A stretch of 64,000 nucleotides of DNA, taken from assembly GCF_026130175.1 (NCBI RefSeq), contig NZ_JAIGNI010000033.1, forward strand, positions 1-64,000. The letters run 5' to 3'. A program made the translations under genes and the position numbers. Under the pieces are notes generated by a model. It was not told the origin of the DNA. It was given only the letters and a program-made list of their open reading frames with translations, and made no database searches. The stretch comes from Lyngbya sp. CCAP 1446/10 (GTDB lineage Bacteria > Cyanobacteriota > Cyanobacteriia > Cyanobacteriales > Microcoleaceae). Of this stretch, positions 1 through 8,845 are shown piece by piece (position 1 is the first letter of the stretch; every line of letters starts with the position of its first letter).

Positions 1-108
1 AATATAAGTTTCTAGTATTTTATCCTGTTTCTAGCAAGGCAAGAGTAAAAATAAGTTAAGACTTTGGATTCAATCCAGTAAAGCAAAACTTTCCATTATA
101 TCATAAAA
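1..108. other. AT-rich window edge, possible insertion-sequence end
   Basis: No gene is visible. The segment begins where the truncated restriction-methylase gene stops. Read on the minus strand it opens with AGACCTCTTGCAAAA and continues AT-rich, which looks like the terminus of a mobile element. The left part is outside the window, so no transposase or second end can be shown. This is an inference from position and from the abrupt end of the neighbouring protein. Confidence 0.3.
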
Positions 109-2835
109 TTATTTTGCAAGAGGTCTAGTATCTTGAATTTCATACCACTTATAATTACCAGCTTTGCGTCCTCCCCAATCACCATCTCTAGTGTCATTCC
201 ATTCTTTGGGACGGGGTTCTAATTGTTTTCGATACTGATTTAAATAAAATTTAATAGCTGGATAATTATCAATTTCAATTCCTCGGCGAGCAAAAATCAT
301 CCAGAGGTTTTGCCATTGGGAGTGCCAACGTTTTATATCTTGACCTCTGAGATATGGTTTGATAACTTCAGCAGATTTTGGGTCGGATTGAATCAAACTA
401 TTTTTGGTGGCTTCATCAATTAAAAATGCTTCATTTAATCCAGTTAATATTCCCCAATAAGGCTTGATTTCAGCCAACTCTTTGAGTGCAATGCCTGCTT
501 GCTGAATTTTTTGCATCAACTCATCAACCTTTGGTATTTCTAAACTCCATGCCTCACCATTAAAGCGCGACCAAGGAATGTCGTAACCGTTTTGTTTCAC
601 GTATTGGGTGAGATTGATATTAGCAAGTTCCTCACGGGGAACCGGACAAATAATCACAGGCAAATTAGGTTGTGGTTTTTTCTCCTCAATCTCCTTCTTT
701 GTTTCAGATATAGAGGAAAATGGCTCAGGTTTTCGTACTGCTACAATACAAGGAAAAGTATCAGCATCTTCAAAAATTGGAGCGTGTCCAAAATCAATAA
801 TCTGCTCAAACACGGCATGATAAGCAAAAAACTTGCGAAGCGGTTCGCCATAACCTGATCTCAGCCATTTATTAGTTACAATATAAGAAAGAATCCCCCC
901 TGGCTTAAGAAGTTTAAATCCTTTCTCATAGAAATAAGTATACATATCCGCCATTCCATGATAAGACTCGTAATTAGCTTGTAGGTAAGGCTTAAGCGAG
1001 GAAAACAACTTTTGGCGCACGTAAGGCGGATTGCCAAGGACAACATCAAAACCGCCATCAGCAAAAATCTGCGGAAATTCAGCTTGCCAATCAAACGCTG
1101 TATCTGCTACATTACTGTCAGCGACAATCGAGTTTCCCGCTTTAATATTATCATCCAAATACGTCAGGGTTTTACCAGGTTCGGCCGTCTTCAACCACAG
1201 AGAAAGTTTGGTAATTTCCGCCGATTCCGGCAGCAAATCTACGCCGTACAGGTTGTTGCTTAAAATGCTTCTGTCAAATTCCAGCGAGTTGCCGTTTTTT
1301 GGTTTATACCCCAAAGCATTCAATTCGCGATCGACTCTTTCATACTGCTGCATCAAATAATCAAAAGCCGCAATCAAAAAAGCTCCCGAACCGCAGGCTG
1401 GATCGATGACTCGCGTTTTTTGCAGCACCTCGTCTCGATAGGCTTTCCAAAACTTAATTGCTGTTTTCTTTGGTGGCTTAACGGACACTTCAGCAACTTC
1501 GCCCATCTGGAAGAAATCGCGCAATTCTTGCTCTCGCCGCTGCAAATAGCCGCCGAGAGAAACCTCGACAATATACTGAGTAATAAAAGCAGGCGTGTAG
1601 AACACACCTTGAGTTTTTCGTTTGCCTTTTTTCTGATTGTATTCCTGTCCGGCAGTTTCAGCATTTAACTCTTCCAAATCTGTCACAGATTGCTCGAAGA
1701 TATGTCCCAAAATATCGACAGAAACTTCGGTATCAAAATCAAATCTGGTCAGCTTATTAAGCCTACTGCATAGAAGATTGGGAACAGTCAATTGTGCGTC
1801 TAAAATCGGATCGAATTTAAATAAACCGCCGTTGTATCCCGGTACGGGAGGGTCATCATTTCCCACGTCAACCCAGCGAAAGACTGATTGATAATTTTCC
1901 CAAATTAATCTAGGATTATATTGGTCTTTGTTATCGTGAGCGTTGCTGATGGTTTTTGGTGGCAGCAATCCTTTATCTTCACAAAAAGCAATGAATAAAA
2001 CGCGGTCTAAAGTTTTTTGAGCTTTTTCGATCAGTAGGCGATCGCGATTGGGAATGTCCTGCGGCCCGGTAAAACGAAAATGCTTGACTAGATCGAGTCG
2101 AATTGCTTTGTATTCTTGATATAATTTATTGGTAATTTCCTCTTGAGCTTCGTCAGAGTCTTTTAACAGTCTGTCGATCGCAGAAACTGTTTGAGCTTGA
2201 TTTGTGGGAGGCAGAAAATTGCGCCTGCAAAGCAGAAAGTAAAACCGCTTAAAAGCTTCAAGATCCGCCAAGTCAGTCAGAAAAAATTGTTCGTAATAAG
2301 CGGGAGTTTTATTGGTATGATAAAGTCGCAATTCTCGATAATTCGAGACGATAATCCAGCGACAATCTGGTGTATAATTAGCGTAGCGCCATCCTTGGTC
2401 AACTGCTGATTCCGATCGCCCGGATGCGGGACGGTCTAAATCATTTTTCGCTCCCTTGAGTTCGATCGGAGCAATCACTTTACCTTGCAGGGACACCGCT
2501 TTGCCTTTAGGATTGCTAGCAGCAGTAAAAAAGCCGATCGCCCCGTCAGCAGAACCGCCGCCATCAGATATCGTTTGTTCCGCGTTAATTTCCCAAGCTT
2601 TCCCCGCACCTTGAATTACCGAGCAATATCCCAACACATCCTGAAAAATATCATTAATAAAACTGCCGTGCAGCGAAACTTCTTTAATTTCGTCTAACGT
2701 ACCCGTTTTAAGTGCAGCAATCCACGTTCCCAATTTTTGGCGGCGCACTTCCATATCTTGCGGAAAACTAAAAGCACGCAAAGCTGTGTTGAGTGTTTTG
2801 CTGTGAAAAAGGGCGCGAGTAGAGCGATTGGTCAT
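109..2835 (-). CDS. Type IIG restriction enzyme/N6-adenine methyltransferase (Eco57I-like), C-terminally truncated
   Basis: This is a 908-residue fused restriction-modification protein. The N-terminal part has a PD-(D/E)XK-like nuclease pattern, with D97 in ADGAIGF and E125/K127 in IELKGAK. The centre holds the gamma-class adenine methylase motifs: DPACGSGAF at about 478-486 (SAM binding) and NPPY at about 602-605 (catalytic). Type IIG enzymes normally end in a target-recognition domain with a W.EIQDT-type stretch that continues for 100-300 residues. Here the protein reads KWYEIQDT and stops five residues later (RPLAK), so most of that domain is missing. It probably no longer cleaves or methylates a defined site. 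The break coincides with a possible mobile-element end at the window edge. The start at 2835 is the only plausible ATG near the conserved N-terminus. Family call firm; loss of activity inferred. Confidence 0.85.
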   Translation of the reverse strand: MTNRSTRALFHSKTLNTALRAFSFPQDMEVRRQKLGTWIAALKTGTLDEIKEVSLHGSFINDIFQDVLGYCSVIQGAGKAWEINAEQTISDGGGSADGAIGFFTAASNPKGKAVSLQGKVIAPIELKGAKNDLDRPASGRSESAVDQGWRYANYTPDCRWIIVSNYRELRLYHTNKTPAYYEQFFLTDLADLEAFKRFYFLLCRRNFLPPTNQAQTVSAIDRLLKDSDEAQEEITNKLYQEYKAIRLDLVKHFRFTGPQDIPNRDRLLIEKAQKTLDRVLFIAFCEDKGLLPPKTISNAHDNKDQYNPRLIWENYQSVFRWVDVGNDDPPVPGYNGGLFKFDPILDAQLTVPNLLCSRLNKLTRFDFDTEVSVDILGHIFEQSVTDLEELNAETAGQEYNQKKGKRKTQGVFYTPAFITQYIVEVSLGGYLQRREQELRDFFQMGEVAEVSVKPPKKTAIKFWKAYRDEVLQKTRVIDPACGSGAFLIAAFDYLMQQYERVDRELNALGYKPKNGNSLEFDRSILSNNLYGVDLLPESAEITKLSLWLKTAEPGKTLTYLDDNIKAGNSIVADSNVADTAFDWQAEFPQIFADGGFDVVLGNPPYVRQKLFSSLKPYLQANYESYHGMADMYTYFYEKGFKLLKPGGILSYIVTNKWLRSGYGEPLRKFFAYHAVFEQIIDFGHAPIFEDADTFPCIVAVRKPEPFSSISETKKEIEEKKPQPNLPVIICPVPREELANINLTQYVKQNGYDIPWSRFNGEAWSLEIPKVDELMQKIQQAGIALKELAEIKPYWGILTGLNEAFLIDEATKNSLIQSDPKSAEVIKPYLRGQDIKRWHSQWQNLWMIFARRGIEIDNYPAIKFYLNQYRKQLEPRPKEWNDTRDGDWGGRKAGNYKWYEIQDTRPLAK

Positions 2836-3213
2836 CTTTTAAAAGCAGATTAATCAAGTTAATTTTACCGCATCTAAGTGCAACAACGGCTGAGATTTTG
2901 CCATTCTCCCATCCAGTTATACTCAAAACGGGCGATCGCTCTTCGTTGATCAGCCTCCCGCAGGCGCGGGCTTCCCTAACGCACCTACCTTCAAAAAAGG
3001 CGATCGCACCCGCGATCGCACAACCGCCCTAACAAGCTGAGCTAGCTCTCATTTACTTAGCATATTGTAATTATCAAGAAAACCTATAATTTTTTCTTGA
3101 TGGCTTTCCGCTGCTCCCTCCGGGTTTTACAGCAATAATTAAATACGTATAAGCTAATCTGCACGAATCTCAAAGTTTTGTTACAATGGTCAAGCTGTTA
3201 CAAATCGTAACTT
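2836..3213. other. Intergenic, HIP1-rich
   Basis: This 378-bp stretch has no convincing gene. It contains several GCGATCGC/GCGATCG sites around 2932-3020 and then an AT-rich segment up to the small membrane protein gene. No promoter is obvious. Confidence 0.5.
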
Positions 3214-3417
3214 ATGCTGATTTCTATTTTAATAATTGACGTAGCCCTAGTTGCCTGGTCTTTGCATCTAATGCAAGAGGCGATCGCGCAACGGGAATTT
3301 TCACTAATGCTAGCCGGCACCCTAGTTGCTGCCTCAGCAGCGGCCCTGGTAGTCGTCTACTTCCTCATGGGGTCTTGTTTGAGCCATTTAACCGAAATAT
3401 CCCAGCACACTTACTAA
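3214..3417 (+). CDS. Small two-helix membrane protein of unknown function
   Basis: A 67-residue protein with two hydrophobic segments, about residues 2-17 (ISILIIDVALVAW) and 33-55 (LAGTLVAASAAALVVVYFLM). They are separated by a short polar loop that contains EAIAQRE. The C-terminal tail (HLTEISQHTY) is polar. I do not recognise a named family. It resembles the many short inner or thylakoid membrane proteins of cyanobacteria. It is followed after about 55 bp by a hairpin and then by the tRNA-Ala promoter, so it is probably monocistronic. No strong Shine-Dalgarno precedes the ATG. Coding status rests on length, hydrophobic pattern and position. Confidence 0.6.
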   Translation: MLISILIIDVALVAWSLHLMQEAIAQREFSLMLAGTLVAASAAALVVVYFLMGSCLSHLTEISQHTY

Positions 3418-3473
3418 ATCAAAGTAGCGATCGACAATTGTCAAAAAGCGAGGAATGCAAAAAAAAAGCCAAA

Positions 3474-3493
3474 AGCCTTGCGAGTCCAAGGCT
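3474..3493. terminator. Candidate terminator hairpin
   Basis: A perfect 7-bp stem, AGCCTTG (3474-3480) with CAAGGCT (3487-3493), encloses a 6-nt loop. An A-tract lies on its left, which reads as a T-tract on the minus strand. A weaker ATTTTCTT follows on the plus strand. It could end transcription of the small membrane protein gene or act in both directions. Confidence 0.4.
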
Positions 3494-3516
3494 CGAAACT
3501 ATTTTCTTAAAAAGGC

Positions 3517-3546
3517 TTGACAAACATCGGTCAGTTAAGGCATGAT
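3517..3546 (+). promoter_or_regulatory. Sigma-70-type promoter of tRNA-Ala
   Basis: A perfect -35 TTGACA (3517-3522) is followed by an 18-nt spacer and a -10 CATGAT (3541-3546, 4 of 6 consensus bases). Transcription would start near 3553, about 12 nt before the tRNA. Confidence 0.6.
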
Positions 3547-3564
3547 TGAGAGCGCGAAAAGAAA

Positions 3565-3637
3565 GGGGAATTAGCTCAGTTGGTAGAGCACTACAATGGC
3601 ATTGTAGGGGTCAGCGGTTCGAGCCCGCTATTCTCCA
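3565..3637 (+). tRNA. tRNA-Ala (anticodon GGC)
   Basis: A 73-nt cloverleaf. The acceptor stem GGGGAAT pairs with ATTCTCC (one G-T pair). The D arm is GCTC/GAGC. The anticodon stem CTACA/TGTAG has loop ATGGCAT, with GGC at 3598-3600. The T arm is AGCGG-TTCGAGC-CCGCT and the discriminator base is A. CCA is not encoded. It reads the GCC and GCU alanine codons. A consensus promoter lies just upstream. Confidence 0.96.
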
Positions 3638-3653
3638 TAAATCAAGATTAGAT

Positions 3654-3797
3654 AAGACGTACGGTTGAAACCGCGTCTACAAAAACCAAGTCCGCCTCCG
3701 CGGTGTAAAGAGAATAACGCAATTTTCACCGCCCATTCTTCAACCCCTCTCAGCTCGGGTTTCGTTTGTATAGACGCGGTTTCAACCGCCCGGTCTT
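3654..3797. repeat. Palindromic intergenic element, family 1 (copy A)
   Basis: Long imperfect inverted repeat. The left arm has CGGTTGAAACCGCGTCTA and the right arm TAGACGCGGTTTCAACCG. The element is bounded by AAGAC and GTCTT. The interior carries CGGTG-type secondary hairpins and a GAGAATAACGCAATTTT segment found in the other copies. Related copies lie at 22826-22992, 48943-49122 and 61551-61883. Confidence 0.8.
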
Positions 3798-3893
3798 CTT
3801 TGGGCATTACCTGAAATTCGATCGCACACCACAAAAACCAATTTTCCCCTAAAATCAAAACAAGTCTACCCGCAAAAAAACAAAGCGCTACCT

Positions 3894-5045
3894 GTGGCAA
3901 AGTCAACTGAACCCAACAATCCAGAGAATCCGAGTCAGCTTGCGCGATCGCCTCTGTACGAACTATCATTAGAGCTCAAAGGTCGGATAGTGCCCTTTTC
4001 CGGGTGGGAGATGGCAGTACAGTACGCAGGCATCAGCAGCGAACACCAAGCAGTACGTCAGCAAGCAGGAATGTTCGATATTTCCCACATGGGAAAGTTC
4101 TGCTTGAGAGGAAAACAAGTAATAGAAAAATTTCAACCCTTAGTACCCTCAGATTTGAGCCGCTTGCAACCAGGACAAGCTCAATATACAGTCTTACTAA
4201 ATGACAAAGGCTGCATCTTAGACGACATTATTTTCTACTGCCAAGAACCCGATGCCACCAGTGGTGAAGAACGTGCAGTAATCATTGTCAACGCCGCCAC
4301 TCGCATTACAGACAAAGCCTGGATTCTCGCCCACTTAGACTTGAACGAACTTATTTTCACAGACATCTCCGAAGACCAAGTTTTGATCGCAATTCAAGGG
4401 CCAGAAGCTGTTAAATATCTCCAGCCTTTCGTGGAAGACAATCTCGCACCAATCAAAGCTTTCGGACACTTAGAAACCAAGCTGTTGGGACAGCCGAGTT
4501 TTATCGCCAGAACAGGTTACACCGGCGAAGATGGATTTGAAATAATGGTGGATATAGAAACTGGGAAAAAAGTCTGGCAAAAATTGCTAGATGCTGGTGT
4601 TGTTCCCTGCGGTTTGGGTGCGAGAGATACCTTGCGTTTAGAAGCAGCAATGGCACTTTATGGTCAAGATATTGACGACAATACCACGCCTTTAGAGGCG
4701 GGATTGGGTTGGGTAGTTCACCTCGATAGCAAAGGTGACTTTATTGGGCGCGAGGTTTTGGAACAGCAGAAAGCTACGGGAGTATCAAAACGGTTGGTAG
4801 GGTTAGAAATGCAGGGGCGGCACATTGCGCGCCACGGCTATCCGGTAATCTTTGAATGCGAAATTGTAGGAGAAGTTACTAGCGGTACATTATCGCCTAC
4901 TTTGAATCGGGCGGTAGGCCTCGCGGTTGTTCCGGCAAAATTAGCTAAAATCGGTCAGCAGTTAGAAGTCGAGATTCGCGGGAAAAGTTACCCGGCTACA
5001 GTGGTGAAAAAGCCATTTTATCGATCGCAAAATCGACCAAATTAA
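3894..5045 (+). CDS. gcvT: Aminomethyltransferase, glycine cleavage system T protein
   Basis: A 383-residue tetrahydrofolate-dependent T protein. It takes the aminomethyl group from lipoylated H protein, giving 5,10-methylene-THF and ammonia in glycine (photorespiratory) catabolism. Family signatures are visible in order: LYELSLELKGRIVPFSGWEM near the N-terminus, FDISHMGKF, a TGYTGEDGFEI stretch in the folate-binding region, and GLGARDTLRLEAAMALYG. The C-terminal beta-barrel follows (GEVTSGTLSPTLNRAVGLA). The length is slightly over the usual 360-370 because of a 20-residue N-terminal extension. The start is GTG at 3894, and the internal codons offer no better initiation site before the conserved region. 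The P and H protein genes are not in the window, so the gene stands alone as is common in cyanobacteria. Confidence 0.96.
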   Translation: MAKSTEPNNPENPSQLARSPLYELSLELKGRIVPFSGWEMAVQYAGISSEHQAVRQQAGMFDISHMGKFCLRGKQVIEKFQPLVPSDLSRLQPGQAQYTVLLNDKGCILDDIIFYCQEPDATSGEERAVIIVNAATRITDKAWILAHLDLNELIFTDISEDQVLIAIQGPEAVKYLQPFVEDNLAPIKAFGHLETKLLGQPSFIARTGYTGEDGFEIMVDIETGKKVWQKLLDAGVVPCGLGARDTLRLEAAMALYGQDIDDNTTPLEAGLGWVVHLDSKGDFIGREVLEQQKATGVSKRLVGLEMQGRHIARHGYPVIFECEIVGEVTSGTLSPTLNRAVGLAVVPAKLAKIGQQLEVEIRGKSYPATVVKKPFYRSQNRPN

Positions 5046-5108
5046 ATCAGGTTCGAGCATTCGGAATTCAGTCCTTTTCCCGGATCTAAAGTTCTCACTA
5101 CAAACTTC

Positions 5109-5220
5109 GGCGTTGCTGATTTACGGTATGAAAGGCTAAATATGCAATTCATAAAAACCAGCGTCTACAAAGTTTCTGGATTTTAAAATTATTTATTTCA
5201 TACCCTGATTAAGCAACGCC
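5109..5220. repeat. MITE-like inverted repeat, family 2 (copy 1)
   Basis: Its ends are GGCGTTGCT and AGCAACGCC, and inside them GGTATGAAA pairs with TTTCATACC. The unit is 112 bp and AT-rich. A second copy with perfect 13-bp ends lies at 41911-42029. No coding capacity. Confidence 0.7.
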
Positions 5221-5221
5221 A

Positions 5222-5345
5222 ATTGGTTTAAAGCCGGAACCCTTCTAGGGAGAAATTAAAATCAGACTATTCTTTACTCCAATCCTCTTCCTTTCAGGTA
5301 GAGGTCGCTATCAACTGTCAACTGTCAACTGTCAACTGTCAACTG
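5222..5345. repeat. Composite dispersed repeat ending in STRR TCAACTG x5
   Basis: At 5311-5345 the heptamer TCAACTG is repeated five times. The preceding 5222-5275 segment (GGTTTAAAGCCGGAACCC...) is an inverted, diverged copy of 22181-22231. There too the segment is joined to the heptamer array. A partial third copy lies at 8735-8813. Confidence 0.75.
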
Positions 5346-5699
5346 AATGAAATAGCATTTCAAAAAATTAGAATTTTTGCGATAAGATAGCAGATTCCAG
5401 GTCGATCGACTACACGGCAGAAGCCGGGAATCAGGGCGGGCAGAGGACACGCCCTTACAGCAACCGGGTTTTCGCGTAGCTAGATACCTGAAAAGTGCTG
5501 TAAGTTTGTAGTCAGAACTTGACCGCTGAAAGCTGAGGTAAGGAACGATTGAAGGCAAAAGAAAAATTCTCCCATTCCTCGTCTCTTCTTCCTGCGAGTG
5601 CCGATCGGCTAACAAAGGTCTAAAATCAGTACAGTCCTCTGCTGCCTTGCTTTCGGCAAGATTTAAGCATACTTACCCTGAAACCTCATAATAACCCTT
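5346..5699. other. Intergenic region before the helicase gene
   Basis: No gene is supported here. The stretch holds an AACCGGGTTT motif near 5463 and A/T-rich sequence before the GTG start at 5700. No clear -35/-10 pair was found. Confidence 0.4.
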
Positions 5700-8441
5700 G
5701 TGCCAGAATTTGCCCAGAACCGCCCAGCGCTGGATCTGAAGACTATATTTCCATTCGAGCTAGATAACTTTCAGAGAGAGGCGATCGCCGCCCTCGATGC
5801 AGGTAAATCCGTTGTGGTGTGTGCTCCCACAGGCTCCGGGAAAACTTTGATCGGCGAATACGCCATCCATCAAGCACTATCCAGGGGGCGGCGCGTCTTC
5901 TACACCACTCCCCTGAAAGCCCTCTCTAACCAAAAGCTGCGCGACTTCCGCCATCAATTTGGAGACGAGATGGTAGGTTTGCTGACGGGTGACATCTCCT
6001 TCAATCGAGATGCGCCGATTTTGGTGATGACTACCGAAATATTTCGGAATATGCTCTACGGTACACCGATCGGCGCTGTTGGTGCTTCGCTCACCGGAGT
6101 CGAAACCGTGGTGCTCGATGAGTGTCACTACATGAACGATCGCCAGCGTGGTACCGTCTGGGAAGAATCGATCATCTATTGTTCCAGCGAAATTCAACTG
6201 CTCGCCCTCTCAGCAACCGTTGCCAATAGTGGGCAACTCACAGACTGGATTAACAAAGTTCACGGGCCCACAGAGCTTGTCTACTCAGACTTTCGGCCAG
6301 TACCGCTGCAATTCCACTTCGCCAATCAAAAAGGCATATTCCCGCTGCTAGACGAAACCGGCAAAAGAGCTAATCCGCGGTTAGTCCCCAAAAAGAAGCA
6401 GCAAAAAGCAGAAAGAGGTAGCATTCCTACTCCCAGTTTGACCGATGTTTTGTCCCGGTTGGACGATCGAGATATGCTACCAGCAATCTACTTCATCTTC
6501 AGCCGTCGCGGGTGCGACCAAGCAGTAGCAGAAGTAGGCAATTTCTCCCTGGTTAACGAAGCCGAAACAGCCGAACTCAAACGCATCATCGACGATTTTT
6601 TACAGCGAAACCCAGAAGCAGAACGCTTCGGTCAAAAAGAAGCACTTTTAAAAGGCATCGCAGCCCACCACGCAGGCATTTTACCCGCTTGGAAAGGTTT
6701 AGTAGAAGAACTCTTTGGCAGAGGTTTGATTAAGGTTGTATTTGCCACCGAAACCCTCGCAGCCGGGATCAATATGCCCGCCCGCACCACAGTCATTTCC
6801 ACCCTGTCCAAGCGCACCGACAAGGGACACCGACTGCTAAACGCTTCAGAATTCCTGCAAATGGCCGGTCGGGCTGGTCGCAGGGGCATGGACGAGCTGG
6901 GGCACGTAGTCGCAGTTCAGACGCGCTTTGAAGGCGCAAAAGAAGCCTCCTATTTGGCAACAGCCAAAGCCGACCCCCTCGCCAGTCAGTTTACGCCCAG
7001 CTACGGCATGGTGCTGAATTTGCTGCAAACTCACACTATTGATGAAGCTCAAGAGTTGGTAGAACGGAGTTTTGGTCAATATCTGTCTACCTTGTATTTG
7101 CAGCCACAGCAATCGGAATTAGACCGGGTACAAGCTGAATTGGCTGTGCTGGAAGAGTCTCTGGCGGCCGGAGGTAATGTCTCCACCCTGGAAAAACAAC
7201 TCGCCCATTACGAAAAATTGCAGGGAAGGCTCAAAGAAGACAAACGTTTGCTGAAAACTTTATTGCACCAAGCAGAAGAAGCTCGAATTAAGGAGATGTC
7301 CGTAGCTGTGGCTTTTGCAGTGCTAGGAACGGTTCTGAGTCTCAAAGGTAAGCACGTTCCCACAGCTAAACGATCGCACACAACTCCCGTGCCCGCCGTA
7401 CTGGTTGCCAAAATCGCAGGTTCTGGGCAAGCACCAAACTTGGTATGCTTGGGCAAAGATAACCGCTGGTATATCGTCGCCATTAGCGATGTCGCCACCC
7501 TCCACGCCGAATTACCCCGTTTGAGCGTTGCAGATACCTTGATCCCGCCGCCGGAATTGACCCTGAGACTCGGCCAGTGCCGCTTGGGAAATGAAGACAC
7601 TATCTCCATTGCTCAATCTATCCCAGAATTGCCGATACCGGAACCGAGCCCAGAGGCGATCGAGCAACAGCAGAAAATCGCCGCCGTAGAAGATCAACTA
7701 GAAATTCACCCAGTTCTAGAATGGGGCAATCCCGGTACTTTGCTCAAGCGCCAGCGCCGCCGGGAAGAATTGAAAAAAGAAATTCGCAAAGCCGAACAAG
7801 ACTTAGAAAAACAGCGAGCTCGCTACTGGGAGCAATTTCTCAATTTAATTGACATCTTGCTGAATTTCGGCTGCTTGGAAAGAGTAGTTTCGGCAAATGT
7901 CAACCGAGATGATGCCTCCGAGAGGTTGGTGCCCACAATCTTGGGTCAAGCCTGCGCCGCCATTCGCGGTGATAATGAACTGTGGCTGGGTTTGTCCCTA
8001 ATGTCTGCCGAGTTTGACGAACTCGACCCCCACCACCTCGCTGCTGCTTGCGCGGCCTTAGTTACAGAAGTTTCCAGGCCTGACAGTTGGACTCATTACT
8101 CGCTGTCTGCGGAAGTTTTGGCACCTTTGGACAATCTGCAAAAAGGCCTGCGCCGCCGATTGTTTCAAGTACAGTACCGCCACGAAGCTGCAATCCCGAT
8201 TTGGCTGGAACGGGATATAGTAACTTTGGTGGAACAGTGGGCTCTGGGCGTTGAATGGCTGGAACTGATTAGTCATACAAGTTTGGATGAAGGGGATGTG
8301 GTGCGGATTTTGCGCCGGACTTTGGATTTCTTATCTCAGATTCCTCATGTCCCTCACGTCTCTGATTCTTTGCGGAGGAATGCTTGTCGGGCGATGCAGT
8401 TGATCGATCGATTCCCAGTGAATGAAGCTGCTACTCAATAA
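5700..8441 (+). CDS. Ski2/Mtr4-like DEAD/DEAH-box RNA helicase
   Basis: A 913-residue superfamily 2 helicase. It has motif I APTGSGKT at about 42-49, motif II DECH at 140-143, motif III LSAT, and motif VI QMAGRAGRRG from residue 387. The C-terminal third (about 700-913, ending SLRRNACRAMQLIDRFPVN) matches the DSHCT helical domain of Ski2/Mtr4/Dob1 proteins. Between them lies a charged, coiled-coil-rich insertion (about 470-690) that takes the place of the eukaryotic arch region. Ski2-type proteins unwind RNA 3'-5' and feed exonucleases. Cyanobacteria carry one such gene, and its precise substrate is not established here. The start is GTG at 5700, just before the conserved DNFQREAI. It appears monocistronic, with repeats on both sides. 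Confidence 0.93.
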   Translation: MPEFAQNRPALDLKTIFPFELDNFQREAIAALDAGKSVVVCAPTGSGKTLIGEYAIHQALSRGRRVFYTTPLKALSNQKLRDFRHQFGDEMVGLLTGDISFNRDAPILVMTTEIFRNMLYGTPIGAVGASLTGVETVVLDECHYMNDRQRGTVWEESIIYCSSEIQLLALSATVANSGQLTDWINKVHGPTELVYSDFRPVPLQFHFANQKGIFPLLDETGKRANPRLVPKKKQQKAERGSIPTPSLTDVLSRLDDRDMLPAIYFIFSRRGCDQAVAEVGNFSLVNEAETAELKRIIDDFLQRNPEAERFGQKEALLKGIAAHHAGILPAWKGLVEELFGRGLIKVVFATETLAAGINMPARTTVISTLSKRTDKGHRLLNASEFLQMAGRAGRRGMDELGHVVAVQTRFEGAKEASYLATAKADPLASQFTPSYGMVLNLLQTHTIDEAQELVERSFGQYLSTLYLQPQQSELDRVQAELAVLEESLAAGGNVSTLEKQLAHYEKLQGRLKEDKRLLKTLLHQAEEARIKEMSVAVAFAVLGTVLSLKGKHVPTAKRSHTTPVPAVLVAKIAGSGQAPNLVCLGKDNRWYIVAISDVATLHAELPRLSVADTLIPPPELTLRLGQCRLGNEDTISIAQSIPELPIPEPSPEAIEQQQKIAAVEDQLEIHPVLEWGNPGTLLKRQRRREELKKEIRKAEQDLEKQRARYWEQFLNLIDILLNFGCLERVVSANVNRDDASERLVPTILGQACAAIRGDNELWLGLSLMSAEFDELDPHHLAAACAALVTEVSRPDSWTHYSLSAEVLAPLDNLQKGLRRRLFQVQYRHEAAIPIWLERDIVTLVEQWALGVEWLELISHTSLDEGDVVRILRRTLDFLSQIPHVPHVSDSLRRNACRAMQLIDRFPVNEAATQ

Positions 8442-8558
8442 TTTTTGAGTTGTGAGTTGGGGATGGGATTTGCGATCGTCGAACATCTTGTATGCACAAT
8501 GCGCACCAATTCAATTTGTAGGGTGCGCAATGTGCGCCGGTTGACTAAGTTATTGTAG

Positions 8559-8690
8559 GGTGCGTCGCCTGGGATAAATCCCTAACTAAAATCGACAATC
8601 TAACAGCGACGCACCTCTGCTTACAAAGCCAGTGTAAACAAACCAAACACTTCTTTTGTCGCAAAATTTTGTAAAAATGATATTAGTAAA
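8559..8690. repeat. Dispersed repeat with GGTGCGTCGC inverted ends
   Basis: GGTGCGTCGC (8559-8568) is inverted as GCGACGCACC (8606-8615). It is followed by a segment with AAACACTTCTTTTG and ATGATATTAGT. A diverged copy of the right half lies at 51943-52030. The rest of the 8442-8782 gap shows nothing else. Confidence 0.55.
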
Positions 8691-8782
8691 AAAAATTACC
8701 AACTGAATCAACCGGTGCGGTGTGCATCGCCCTACAATAACTATTCATTGCTTCAATCCTCGGACTTCCACGTAGAGGCAAG

Positions 8783-8813
8783 CTGTCAACTGTCAACTGT
8801 CAACTGTCAACTG
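8783..8813. repeat. STRR array (CTGTCAA heptamer)
   Basis: About four and a half copies of the heptamer CTGTCAA end within 35 bp of the start codon of the following hydrolase gene. A TTCAATCCTCGGACTTCC segment linked to heptamer arrays elsewhere precedes it. Confidence 0.85.
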
Positions 8814-8845
8814 AATAAGCGGTGTGGTGGGTAATTGTCGTGTCA

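Noticed and set aside
3628-3969. 113-codon minus-strand frame after tRNA-Ala
   Set aside because: It reads through the palindrome and the start of gcvT; no family or ribosome site supports it.
5311-5345. Possible regulatory iterons or replication origin in the heptamer arrays
   Set aside because: The same heptamers recur at many unrelated intergenic sites, and no DnaA boxes or replication genes are nearby.
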